The notes under the pieces: model-generated
What the model was told of the DNA's origin: nothing
Database searches by the model: none
The model's input: only the letters and a program-made list of their open reading frames with translations
Part shown: positions 16,802 through 25,304 of the stretch, one piece after another
Layout: every line of letters starts with the position of its first letter
How positions within the stretch are numbered: the stretch's first letter is position 1
Assembly (NCBI GenBank): GCA_965220645.1
Contig: OZ244836.1
Location: forward strand, 2,604,001 to 2,668,000
DNA: 64,000 nucleotides
Source: Aldehydirespirator sp965220645
GTDB taxonomy: Bacteria; Actinomycetota; Acidimicrobiia; Acidimicrobiales; Aldehydirespiratoraceae
Direction of reading: 5' to 3'
Program-made: the position numbers and the translations under genes

Positions 16802-17920
16802 ATGACTGCGACCACCAGACTGCACGAGCTCTACGGGCGTTGTGGCCAGAGTCCCTGGCTGGACAACATCCGCAGAGGCTGGATCACCGGCGGGGACCTC
16901 CAGAGATGGGTCCAGCAGGGTGTCCGCGGCCTGACCTCGAACCCGTCCATATTCCAGAAGGCCATCACCGCCACCGCCGACTACGACGACGAGTTCCGGT
17001 CCTCTATCGATGCCGGGCTCGACGTCGAGTCGTCCTACTGGCGCCTGGTCACCTCCGACATATCGGCTGCGGCCGCGGTCCTGCGAGGGGTCTACGACGA
17101 GTCCGACGGCCTGGACGGGTATGTGTCGGTGGAGGTCGCGCCCGATCTTGCCCGGGACGGCGAGGCCACCGCCGAAGCCGCCCGGAATCTGCACGAGCAG
17201 CTCGCGCTACCCAACCTGTATGTGAAGATTCCAGGAACGGCTGAGGGTCTGGCGCCCATCTCCCAGATGATCGCAGAGGGCAACAGCATCAATGTCACCT
17301 TGATCTTCAGCGTTGAGCGTTATCTCGAGGTGGCCGACGCCTACATGTCCGGGCTCGAGCAAAGGACCGGAGACCTGTCGAGAGTGTCCAGCGTGGCGTC
17401 GTTCTTCGTGTCGAGGATCGACACAGAGGTGGACCGGCGCCTCGAGGCCATCGGCACCGAGGCGGCGCTGCAGCTTCGGGGCAAGGCGGCCATCGCCAAC
17501 GCCAAGGTCGCATACGCCCACTTCCAGAGGCTCTGCTCCGAGCCGCGCTGGAAGGCGCTGGCCGCGCGCCGGGCCCGGCCCCAGCGCCTGCTGTGGGCGA
17601 GCACATCGACCAAGAACCCGGCCTATCCCGACACGCTCTACGTCGACGAGCTGATCGGTCCCGGCACGGTGAACACCCTTCCCGACGCCACCCTGGAGGC
17701 CTTCGAGCATCACGGCACCGTGGAGCCCACGCTCGGGTCGGGGATCGACGGGGCCGTCGGGGTGCTCGACCGGATCGCAGCCGTGGGCGTCGACCTCGAA
17801 GCCGTCACCGCCCAGCTCGAGGATGAGGGCGTCGCCGCGTTCGCCAAGAGCTTCGATGAGCTTCTGGTGGTGCTAGGTGACAAGGCCGACGACCTCCAGG
17901 CTGCCTCCGGCTGCCGGTAA
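16802..17920 (+). CDS. tal: Transaldolase
   Basis: Cytosolic enzyme that moves a dihydroxyacetone unit between sugar phosphates, working with the adjacent transketolase. The 372-residue length matches the long actinobacterial class. Recognisable parts are GLTSNPSIFQKAI (active-site strand), LYVKIPGTAEGLAPI with the Schiff-base Lys in this type of motif, NVTLIFSVERY and RLLWASTSTKNPAYPDTLYVDELIG. The ATG at 16802 has a strong GAGGAGGA site about 9 nt upstream. The following cysD starts close to or overlapping its end, depending on the start chosen. Confidence 0.95.
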   Translation: MTATTRLHELYGRCGQSPWLDNIRRGWITGGDLQRWVQQGVRGLTSNPSIFQKAITATADYDDEFRSSIDAGLDVESSYWRLVTSDISAAAAVLRGVYDESDGLDGYVSVEVAPDLARDGEATAEAARNLHEQLALPNLYVKIPGTAEGLAPISQMIAEGNSINVTLIFSVERYLEVADAYMSGLEQRTGDLSRVSSVASFFVSRIDTEVDRRLEAIGTEAALQLRGKAAIANAKVAYAHFQRLCSEPRWKALAARRARPQRLLWASTSTKNPAYPDTLYVDELIGPGTVNTLPDATLEAFEHHGTVEPTLGSGIDGAVGVLDRIAAVGVDLEAVTAQLEDEGVAAFAKSFDELLVVLGDKADDLQAASGCR

Positions 17921-17978
17921 CCGGCCGGCCGTGTCCGCGACGGCCAAGGCCCGGGCCGCTTCGGGCCCGGCCGCGACG

Positions 17979-18884
17979 ATGGAGGGGGCGCGGGACCGGC
18001 TGCAGCGCCTCGAGGACGAGAGCATCCACATCATCCGCGAGGTCCGAGCGCAGTTCAGCAATCCCGCGATGCTGTACTCGATCGGCAAGGACAGCTCGGT
18101 GCTGCTGCATCTGGCCCGCAAGGCGTTCCATCCCGGCCCGATCCCCTTCCCGTTGCTGCACATCGACACGACCTGGAAGTTCTCAGAGATGATCGCCTTC
18201 CGGAACCGGATGGCCGAGGAGATCGGCTTCGAACTGGTGGTGCACACCAACCCGGAGGGGCTCGCCGCCCAGATCAACCCGTTCGACCACACGTCACAGC
18301 ACTACACCGACGTGATGAAGACCCAGGCCCTCAAGCAGGCACTCGACGCCGGCCGCTACGACGCTGCCTTCGGCGGAGCCCGGCGCGACGAGGAGCGCTC
18401 GCGGTCCAAGGAGCGGGTCTTCAGCTTCAGAGACCGGCTCCACCGCTGGGATCCGAGGAATCAGCGGCCCGAGCTGTGGAGCCACTACAACGGCAGGATC
18501 TCCACGGGCGAGAGCATCCGGGTGTTCCCGCTGAGCAACTGGACCGAGCTGGACGTGTGGCACTACATCGCGGCCACCGGCATCGAAGTCGTGCCCCTGT
18601 ACTTCGCCGCGCCGCGGCCCGTGGTCGAGCGGGACGGCACCCTGATCATGGTGGACGACCACCGGTTCAGGTTCGAGGCGGGCGAGCACCCCGAAGTGCG
18701 CTCGGTGCGCTTCCGCACGCTGGGGTGCTACCCCCTGACCGGGGCCATCGAATCGACCGCCACGACGGTGTCCGAGGTAACGGCCGAGATGGCCGGGGCC
18801 ACCCGATCCGAACGGGAGGGCCGGGTGATCGACCACGACCAGTCCGGCTCCATGGAGGAGAAGAAGCGGGAGGGCTACTTCTGA
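17979..18884 (+). CDS. cysD: Sulfate adenylyltransferase small subunit CysD
   Basis: Catalytic ATP-pyrophosphatase subunit that forms adenylyl sulfate, assisted by the GTPase CysN. It has the PP-loop region (MLYSIGKDSSVLLHLARKAF), the family signature FGGARRDEERSRSKERVFSFRD and the C-terminal GRVIDHDQSGSMEEKKREGYF. I chose the ATG at 17979 because ESIHIIREV follows at the usual distance and the resulting 301 residues match E. coli CysD (302). In-frame GTGs at 17931 and 17877 would give low-complexity extensions, the latter overlapping tal. The stop shares one base with the cysNC start (TGATG). Confidence 0.95.
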   Translation: MEGARDRLQRLEDESIHIIREVRAQFSNPAMLYSIGKDSSVLLHLARKAFHPGPIPFPLLHIDTTWKFSEMIAFRNRMAEEIGFELVVHTNPEGLAAQINPFDHTSQHYTDVMKTQALKQALDAGRYDAAFGGARRDEERSRSKERVFSFRDRLHRWDPRNQRPELWSHYNGRISTGESIRVFPLSNWTELDVWHYIAATGIEVVPLYFAAPRPVVERDGTLIMVDDHRFRFEAGEHPEVRSVRFRTLGCYPLTGAIESTATTVSEVTAEMAGATRSEREGRVIDHDQSGSMEEKKREGYF

Positions 18885-20824
18885 TGGACCCGGCGCGAGC
18901 TGCGGACCGTGGCTCACCACTCCCCCGCGATCTCCTGCGCCTGCTCACGTGCGGCTCGGTGGACGACGGCAAGTCGACGCTCATCGGGCGGCTCCTGCAC
19001 GACTCGGACCTTCTCTACGACGACCACCTGGCTGCGGTGCGCAAGGACTCGGCCGTCTCGGGCCACGCCGGTGGGCAGGTCGACTTGGCCCTGCTGGCCG
19101 ACGGCCTGAAGGCGGAGCGGGAGCAAGGCATCACCATCGACGTCGCCCACCTCTACTTCTCAACCTCCCGGCGAAGCTTCATCATCGCCGACGCTCCCGG
19201 CCACGAGCAGTACACCCGCAACATGGTCACGGGCGCCTCCACCGCGGACCTGGCCGTGATCCTCGTCGACGCAGCCAAGGGCGTGACCACCCAGACCCGG
19301 CGCCACAGCGCCATAGTGAGCCTGCTGGGCATCAAGGCGGTCGTCGTGGCAGTCAACAAGATGGACCTCGTCGGCTACGCCGAGGAACGGTTCGACGCGA
19401 TCGCGGCGGAGGCCTCCGATCTTGGGGCCGCGCTGGGACTGCCCGCACCGGTGTGCATCCCCATGTCCGCGCTGCATGGTGACTGCGTCGTTGAACGGGG
19501 CGCAAGCATGCACTGGTACGACGGACCCTGTCTCATGGAGCATCTCGAGCAGGTGGCCACCGACGAGGCGGCATCCGGCACCGGCGCGCCCCCGGGCCCG
19601 AGGCTGCGGCTGCCGGTCCAGCTGGTCATCCGGCCCGACCACCGGTTCCGCGGCTTCGCGGGAACGATCTGCGAGGGGCGGCTGCGGGCGGGGGACGAAG
19701 TGCTGGTGGAACCCTCGGGTCGCACCACCGTGATCGACCGGATCATCACCTTCGACGGCGACCTTGACGAGGCCGGTGCGGGCCGGGCCGTGATGATCAC
19801 CACAGCCGACGAGATCGACATCGGCCGGGGAGATGTGATCGTCGATCCCGGCCACCGGATGCAGCGCGGCCTCGAGGTGACAGCCACGCTGGTGTGGATG
19901 TCCGAGACCGACGGTGTGATAGGTCGGGAGTACCTGCTGCAGCAGGCGGGTAGAACGTCGAACTGCCGGGTGTCGGAGGTGATCGGCCGCCTCGACGTCG
20001 ACACCCTGGAGTGGGATCCGACCGCATCGCTGAGGCTCAACGAGATAGCCAGAGTCAGGGTCCGGACCCAGACCGAGATCCTGTTCGACCTCTATGGGCA
20101 CAACCGCATCACCGGCTCGTTCATCCTCGTCGACCGGTCCGACAACGCCACCGTGGCCGCTGGCATGATCTCCGAGACCGGCCCGCTCGAAGCCTGGGAC
20201 ACGGTGCCCGGATCCACGCTCGAGCGCCAGCGGAGCTCGGTGAGCGTCGACGAGCGGGCCGAACGGCTCGGCCAGCGTCCGGTAACGGTTTTCTTGACCG
20301 GGCTCACGGGGGCCGGAAAGTCGACGATCGCGGCCGCGTTGGAGCGGGAGCTGTTCGACCGGGGGCGGACCACGGTGAGGCTCGACGGCGAGAACATGCG
20401 GCTCGGTGTGAGCAAGGACCTCGGCTTCTCCAGCCGGGATCGCTCCGAGAATGTGCGTCGCACCGCCGAGCTGGCCCGCCTGGTGAACGACCAGGGGCTG
20501 ATCGCCATCGCGGCCCTGGTCGCCCCCAACGCCGCAGTGAGGACCCGGGCTCGAAGCCTCATCGGTGCCGAGCGCTTCGTGGAGGTCTTTCTCGACCCGC
20601 CCCTGGAGGTCTGCCGCGCCCGCGACCGGGCCGGGCTCTACGCCGCAGCCGACCGGGGCGACATCCGGTACTTCCCCGGCGTGTCCGCCCCCTACGACAA
20701 ACCCGACGACGCCGACCTGGTGCTCGACACCTCCCAGCTCGACGTGGACGCGTGTGTGAACGCCATCGCGACCTGGCTGTCCGAACGCAGCTTCATCCCG
20801 CCCGCCGACCGGCAACGGCCGTGA
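18884..20824 (+). CDS. cysNC: Bifunctional sulfate adenylyltransferase GTPase / adenylylsulfate kinase CysNC
   Basis: Fusion that couples GTP hydrolysis to adenylyl sulfate formation (CysN) and phosphorylates the product to PAPS (CysC). The CysN part, residues 1 to about 440, has G1 GSVDDGKSTLIG, G3 DAPGHEQYTRNM and G4 NKMDLV, followed by EF-Tu-like barrels. The CysC part starts near residue 465 with P-loop GLTGAGKSTIAAAL, then DGENMRLGVSKDLGFSSRDR and the lid region GVSAPYDKPDDADL. The total of 646 residues is normal for CysNC. It overlaps cysD by one base, and its TGA overlaps the GTG of the next gene. Confidence 0.95.
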   Translation: MDPARAADRGSPLPRDLLRLLTCGSVDDGKSTLIGRLLHDSDLLYDDHLAAVRKDSAVSGHAGGQVDLALLADGLKAEREQGITIDVAHLYFSTSRRSFIIADAPGHEQYTRNMVTGASTADLAVILVDAAKGVTTQTRRHSAIVSLLGIKAVVVAVNKMDLVGYAEERFDAIAAEASDLGAALGLPAPVCIPMSALHGDCVVERGASMHWYDGPCLMEHLEQVATDEAASGTGAPPGPRLRLPVQLVIRPDHRFRGFAGTICEGRLRAGDEVLVEPSGRTTVIDRIITFDGDLDEAGAGRAVMITTADEIDIGRGDVIVDPGHRMQRGLEVTATLVWMSETDGVIGREYLLQQAGRTSNCRVSEVIGRLDVDTLEWDPTASLRLNEIARVRVRTQTEILFDLYGHNRITGSFILVDRSDNATVAAGMISETGPLEAWDTVPGSTLERQRSSVSVDERAERLGQRPVTVFLTGLTGAGKSTIAAALERELFDRGRTTVRLDGENMRLGVSKDLGFSSRDRSENVRRTAELARLVNDQGLIAIAALVAPNAAVRTRARSLIGAERFVEVFLDPPLEVCRARDRAGLYAAADRGDIRYFPGVSAPYDKPDDADLVLDTSQLDVDACVNAIATWLSERSFIPPADRQRP

Positions 20825-21585
20825 CGCCTCATCCCGACCAGACGGCTGATCCTGACGGGCGGCCTCATCCCGACCAGACGGCTGATCCTGACGGGCGGCC
20901 TCATCCCGACCAGACGGCTGATCCTGACGGGCGGCCTCATCCCGACCAGACGGCTGTGGCTGAGGCCAACGTCGTGTGGAGTCCGGGCGAGGTGACGTCG
21001 GACGCTCGGGCCCGGCTGCTCGGGCACGGCGCGGTCACGGTGTGGTTCACGGGGCTGCCGGGCTCCGGCAAGTCCACGCTGGCCCGGTCCGTGGAGGCAG
21101 AACTGGCCGCCGACGGCGTGCTGTCCTACGTGCTCGACGGCGACAATCTCAGGTTCGGCCTCAACTCGGACCTCGCCTTCTCCCCCGAGGACCGGGCCGA
21201 GAACATCCGCCGGGCCGGCGAGGTGAGCGCCCTGTTGCGCGACGCGGGGGCAGTGGTGCTGGCCGCGTTCATCTCGCCGTACCGTCAAGATCGGGACCGG
21301 GTGCGCAGCCTGCACCCTGAGGGTGCCTTCGTCGAAGTGTTCGTGGACGCACCGCTGGAGGTGTGCGAGCAGCGTGATCCCAAGGGCCTCTACGCCAAGG
21401 CCCGGTCCGGAGCCGTCGCGGCCGTGACGGGCGTGAACGCTCCCTACGAGCCTCCCGAGGCAGCTGAGCTCCGCATCGACACCGCCTCGACCGATGTCGG
21501 CAGCGCCGCGGCCCAGGTCGTGGGTGAGGTTCTGAGGCGGATCCGACCCCCGGAGTGCGACTCGCCGGGTGCCGCATGGCGCTGA
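20821..21585 (+). CDS. cysC: Second adenylylsulfate kinase (CysC) with a repeat-encoded N-terminus
   Basis: A stand-alone APS kinase domain follows immediately on the kinase domain of CysNC. It has P-loop GLPGSGKSTLARS, DGDNLRFGLNSDLAFSPEDR, FISPYRQDRDRVR and GVNAPYEPPEAAELRIDT. The GTG at 20821 overlaps the cysNC stop (GTGA), which makes it the likely coupled start and gives 254 residues. The first ~50 residues are then 3.6 copies of a 12-residue unit, PHPDQTADPDGR, encoded by perfect 36-bp repeats. A start after the repeats cannot be excluded. Typical CysC proteins are 175-210 residues, so the repeat is an added tail. Confidence 0.88.
   Translation: MTPHPDQTADPDGRPHPDQTADPDGRPHPDQTADPDGRPHPDQTAVAEANVVWSPGEVTSDARARLLGHGAVTVWFTGLPGSGKSTLARSVEAELAADGVLSYVLDGDNLRFGLNSDLAFSPEDRAENIRRAGEVSALLRDAGAVVLAAFISPYRQDRDRVRSLHPEGAFVEVFVDAPLEVCEQRDPKGLYAKARSGAVAAVTGVNAPYEPPEAAELRIDTASTDVGSAAAQVVGEVLRRIRPPECDSPGAAWR
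20827..20956 (+). repeat. 36-bp tandem repeat, three perfect copies plus 22 bp, in frame in cysC
   Basis: Units at 20827-20862, 20863-20898 and 20899-20934 are identical, and 20935-20956 matches the first 22 bases. The unit encodes P-H-P-D-Q-T-A-D-P-D-G-R. Because 36 is a multiple of three, copy-number change keeps the reading frame. There are no spacers, so it is not a CRISPR. The lack of any base difference between copies suggests recent expansion. Confidence 0.97.
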
Positions 21586-21604
21586 CCAAGCGGTAGCCTC
21601 CGAC

Positions 21605-21808
21605 TCACGCGGGCGGTGACAGATCGGACCGAAGCAGGTGCGCGGCCTTCTCGACGGCTCGCCGGGCCCGAGCGAGGCGCTTCTCTTCGTCCGACGACTT
21701 CGTCTCACCCGCCTCGATGGAATCCCGCAAGCTCTCAAGTGCCAGATCCGCGATCTCCTCGGCGATCGCCGAGAGCCGCTCTGAAATATCATGACGCTTA
21801 TCAACCAT
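21605..21808 (-). CDS. Small charged helical protein, 67 aa
   Basis: A 67-residue soluble protein, almost entirely charged alpha-helix (VDKRHDISERLSAIAEEIAD, then EEKRLARARRAVEKAAHLLR). I prefer the ATG at 21808; a GTG at 21817 would add three residues. AGGG lies about 8 nt upstream. It is convergent with cysC and divergent from the CLC gene, whose start is 29 nt away. Function unknown; small proteins of this type occur widely in actinobacteria. Confidence 0.6.
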   Translation of the reverse strand: MVDKRHDISERLSAIAEEIADLALESLRDSIEAGETKSSDEEKRLARARRAVEKAAHLLRSDLSPPA

Positions 21809-21837
21809 GCCTGACACCCTAATAGCCCCTCCGACGG

Positions 21838-23526
21838 ATGCGGCCGCTCACTAAGACCCTGCGCCAGGCCCGCAACCCGCGCCTGCTGGCTGCCTCGGCG
21901 GCCACCGGCGTGATCGTGGCGCTGGTCGTGGCCGCCTTCGAGACGGTGGCGCTCCACATCGTGCTGGAGCGAGTCCTGGACCAGCATCTCGCCGTGCTGG
22001 CGCTGGCTCCCGTTGTCGGCATCGCAGCCTCCAAGCTGTTGCTGCGCACCGTCGGCGGCGGCACGTCGGGCTCCACCTCCGACGAGTACGTCAGAGCGTT
22101 CCATGAGCGCCACCCCACCATCCCCATCCGGTACCTGCCCGCCAAGCTGCTGGCCGGCATTGCCACCATCGGCGGGGGTGGCGCGGTGGGCCTCGAGGGT
22201 CCTTCGCTGTACGCCGGATCATCGGTGGGGTTGTTCGTCCACCGACGCCTGGGACGCTTCTTCCGGCGCGACGAGGCTCGTCTGCTGCTCACAGCCGGGG
22301 CCGCGGCCGGGGTGGCCGCGGTGTTCAAGACCCCGGCCACGGGGGTCATATTCGCCATTGAGGCCCCCTACCGCGACGACGTGACCCCCCAGGCTCTGCT
22401 CCCCTCGCTGATCGCGTCGGCCGCGAGCTACGTCACGTTCGTGTTCCTCGTCGGCAGCACTCCCGTCGTCCCGTTCCTGGGGGAGGGTCCCATCGACGTC
22501 AACGGCGCCGCCGCGATGTTGGACGTGCAGATCGGGGACCTGCTGGGAGCGCTCATCCTGGGGATCGCCGCCGGGCTCGGCGGCCGGGGCTTCGCGTGGC
22601 TGGTGCGCCAGGCCAAGCACGCCACCCACACGGTCTCCTGGCCGAGGAGGGCCGCGGCAGCCGCAGTGGTCATGGCCGGTCTCGCCCTGCTGGCCGATGC
22701 CGCCTTCGACGAGGTCCTCAGCCTCGGGCCGGGCACCAAGGCCATGGAATGGGTCGTGGAGCAGAATGCGCTGGAGTTGATCGCCCTGCTGTTCGGGGTC
22801 AGGGTCGCGGCCACGCTGGCCACGGTGCTGAGTGATGGTGTCGGGGGTCTGTTCATCCCTCTCGCCACTCTCGGGGTGATCGTGGGTCAATTCGTCGGCG
22901 TGGCCCTGGACGCGGAGTCCACCGGCCTGTACGCCACGCTGGGCCTCGCCGCGTTCCTCGGCGCCGGCTACCGGGCCCCGATCGCAGCGGTGATGTTCGT
23001 GGCCGAGTCCACCGGCGCAGCCGCATTCGTAGTTCCTGCCCTGGTAGCCGCGGCGGTGAGCCAGGTCGTGGGAGGCCCGTCCTCGGTCACCGATTACCAG
23101 CGATCCAAACGGCTAGGCCATCTCGAGCAGCGCTTCACCCTGCCCCTCAGCTCGATTCTCACTACAGACGTGCTGACGGTCCCACCCGATGCCACCGTGT
23201 CCGAGTTCGTGTACATGCACGTCCTGGGCCGGCGCGAACGGGTGGTGCCGGTCGTTTCCGGCAGCGCCTATATGGGTATGGCCCAACTCTCCCAGCTGTC
23301 CTCGGTCAGCCGCGACGACTGGGACACCACCTCGGTCGCGTCCATGATGACGACGGACCTCCCGGCCGGGTCGCCGTCCTGGACGGTGCGCGACGCGGTG
23401 GTGGCGATGGAAGCGGCTGACATCGAGGTGCTGGCCGTGACCGACAGCGCCGGCAACTTCATCGGCGTCGTCACCGAGGACGATGTCGTGCGGCTCGGCG
23501 AGATCCTCGAGGAGACCGAGGGGTGA
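21838..23526 (+). CDS. CLC-family chloride channel/antiporter with C-terminal CBS pair
   Basis: Integral membrane CLC protein of 562 residues. The first ion-binding loop reads GGAVGLEGPSLYAG and keeps the gating Glu of the GxEGP motif. FAIEAPYRDD places a Glu where proton-coupled CLCs have their internal proton Glu, so an H+/Cl- exchanger is more likely than a passive channel. GVGGLFIPLATLG is the third pore motif. Two CBS domains occupy about residues 435-560 and probably bind nucleotide to regulate transport. No ribosome-binding site is visible before the ATG at 21838, so it may be translated leaderless. Confidence 0.9.
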   Translation: MRPLTKTLRQARNPRLLAASAATGVIVALVVAAFETVALHIVLERVLDQHLAVLALAPVVGIAASKLLLRTVGGGTSGSTSDEYVRAFHERHPTIPIRYLPAKLLAGIATIGGGGAVGLEGPSLYAGSSVGLFVHRRLGRFFRRDEARLLLTAGAAAGVAAVFKTPATGVIFAIEAPYRDDVTPQALLPSLIASAASYVTFVFLVGSTPVVPFLGEGPIDVNGAAAMLDVQIGDLLGALILGIAAGLGGRGFAWLVRQAKHATHTVSWPRRAAAAAVVMAGLALLADAAFDEVLSLGPGTKAMEWVVEQNALELIALLFGVRVAATLATVLSDGVGGLFIPLATLGVIVGQFVGVALDAESTGLYATLGLAAFLGAGYRAPIAAVMFVAESTGAAAFVVPALVAAAVSQVVGGPSSVTDYQRSKRLGHLEQRFTLPLSSILTTDVLTVPPDATVSEFVYMHVLGRRERVVPVVSGSAYMGMAQLSQLSSVSRDDWDTTSVASMMTTDLPAGSPSWTVRDAVVAMEAADIEVLAVTDSAGNFIGVVTEDDVVRLGEILEETEG

Positions 23527-23557
23527 ACCCATAGAGCCGCGGTCATTCGAACCGCCG

Positions 23558-23695
23558 GTTCGCCTGAACCCCTGCTTTACACGCTCAACCACGCCCCCTC
23601 TCCAGGAATTCGCGCCCGCTCAAGCCTTGCACGGATCTGACCCCCCTGTTAAGTTCAACGTCTGACGTCAGATGATGACGGATGGGGGGCACGCT
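23558..23695 (+). promoter_or_regulatory. Promoter P1 with GntR-type operator, inverted twin of P2
   Basis: A -35 TTGCAC (23627-23632), a 17-nt spacer and a -10 TAAGTT (23650-23655) drive the ABC operon to the right. A perfect 12-bp palindrome, TCTGACGTCAGA (23661-23672), covers the expected start of transcription, the position of a repressor operator. About 130 bp around it recurs in inverted orientation near 33003-33145 with only scattered differences. I infer that the GntR/UTRA protein encoded at 27444-28259 binds it. Confidence 0.8.
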
Positions 23696-23765
23696 TTGAT
23701 GGCAGGCCTAAGGTGCTGCGGCGGCCCTCCTTCGCGATCGCTTGGCGAACCGAGGGGTGATAGCC

Positions 23766-25304
23766 ATGGGTGAGCCGACCGCACGAAGTCGGCATACGCC
23801 TTCAAATGCTCTCGAGTTCCAGGGGATATGCAAGGCATTCGGCCCCGTCCGGGCCAACGACAACATCTCACTGACAGTCCGGTCCGGTGAAGTTCATAGC
23901 ATCCTCGGAGAAAACGGAGCGGGCAAGACGACCCTGATGAGGATCATCGCGGGCTTGATTACGCCTGACAAAGGATCGATCTCACTCCGCGGCCAACCAG
24001 TGAGTATTCGCGACCCGCTCCATGCATCGGAACTCGGAATCCAGATGGTCCATCAGCATTTTGCATTGATCGACACATTGACGGTCACAGAGAACTTGCA
24101 TCTTGCCCAGATTACGAACGTCTATCGACGCCTCGATCTGCAGGAACTCCGTCGCGAAATTCGGAAACTCAGCAAGACTCACCGACTCCCAGTTGAGCCG
24201 GATGCGCTCGTCGCAAACCTCTCGGTTGGTTCCCAACAACGAGTTGAGATTGCGCGCGCTCTACTACTTCAAGCCGATGTGCTGATTCTCGACGAGCCAA
24301 CATCTGTGCTCACACCGCACGAGACGACTGACCTCTTTCGACTAATGCGACAACTCACCGCTACTGGCGTTTCCATCATATTTATCAGCCACAAGCTATC
24401 GGAAGTCATGGAGATCTCAGATCGAATCTCGGTACTGCGCGGCGGTCGGCACATCATGACGATCGATGGCGACAAGGCGACCGCCGAGAACCTGAGCGAG
24501 GCAATGGTTGGGAGACCCATCGTCGAGAGATCCTTCGTCACGGGGGATTCCAACATTCCGCCACGGGCTGAGCCGGCTCTGGCCGTTCGAGAAGTCACAA
24601 CGAATGATGACCCGGAGAGCGTGCAGCTTCGAAATGTCAGTCTCGAAGTGTTCCCAGGGGAGATCTTGGGAATTGCAGGCGTCGACGGCAACGGGCAATC
24701 TGAACTCGTCGACGTCATCCTGGGACATCGGAAGCCCGCGGAGGGGTCAGTGGAGCTGCGCGGCGAGAGTCAGCTGAATGGCCGGAGCAGGGTGGCCCAT
24801 ATCCCCGATGACCGGGTTGCCAAGGGCCTCATCCCCAACATGACGATCTGGCAGAACCTCCTCCTCGGAAGGGCAGGCGACCCACGATTCCTCACCAAGA
24901 ACGGTGTAGTGCGAAGGGAATCAGCGCGCAAGGCGACCTCATCCGATGTCGCAACTTTTGGCATACAGCGGGACGTGGCCGACTTGCTGCCATCCATGCT
25001 GTCGGGAGGCATGCAGCAGAGAGTGCTGCTAGCTCGAGAGTTGGCTGGAGCACCGAGTGTCATCATCGCGGCACAACCCACCCGTGGGCTCGATATCGCG
25101 GGTACTCAATTCGTTCGCACGACTCTTGACACGCTGCGGGTCGAGGGTGCGGCGATTCTGCTCGTGTCCACGGAACTCGACGAGATTCTGGCCCTCGCAG
25201 ACCGCATCGCGGTCATGTTCAGAGGCGAGATCATCGGTGAGACGTCTAACCAAGATGCAGAGGTCGTCCGCCTCGGCTTGCTGATGGGCGGCGAACAGCC
25301 ATGA
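23766..25304 (+). CDS. ABC transporter ATP-binding protein, nucleoside/BMP type
   Basis: Double ATPase of a carbohydrate/nucleoside-uptake (CUT2-like, NupO/YufO-type) importer. Domain 1 has Walker A GENGAGKTTLMRI, LSVGSQQRVEIARAL and DEPTSVL. Domain 2 has the degenerate loop GVDGNGQSELVDV usual in this family, followed by LSGGMQQRVLLARELAG and a Walker B ending in QPTRGLD, where the catalytic Glu is replaced. The ATG at 23766 has GAGGGG 8 nt upstream; an upstream in-frame start would add eight residues. It has 512 residues. It is the first gene of an operon with two permeases and overlaps the next start (ATGA). GC is lower than in the flanking genes. Confidence 0.93.
   Translation: MGEPTARSRHTPSNALEFQGICKAFGPVRANDNISLTVRSGEVHSILGENGAGKTTLMRIIAGLITPDKGSISLRGQPVSIRDPLHASELGIQMVHQHFALIDTLTVTENLHLAQITNVYRRLDLQELRREIRKLSKTHRLPVEPDALVANLSVGSQQRVEIARALLLQADVLILDEPTSVLTPHETTDLFRLMRQLTATGVSIIFISHKLSEVMEISDRISVLRGGRHIMTIDGDKATAENLSEAMVGRPIVERSFVTGDSNIPPRAEPALAVREVTTNDDPESVQLRNVSLEVFPGEILGIAGVDGNGQSELVDVILGHRKPAEGSVELRGESQLNGRSRVAHIPDDRVAKGLIPNMTIWQNLLLGRAGDPRFLTKNGVVRRESARKATSSDVATFGIQRDVADLLPSMLSGGMQQRVLLARELAGAPSVIIAAQPTRGLDIAGTQFVRTTLDTLRVEGAAILLVSTELDEILALADRIAVMFRGEIIGETSNQDAEVVRLGLLMGGEQP

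Noticed and set aside
20827..20956. 36-bp repeats as a CRISPR array
   Set aside because: The repeats are directly adjacent with no spacers, are in frame with cysC, and no cas genes are near.
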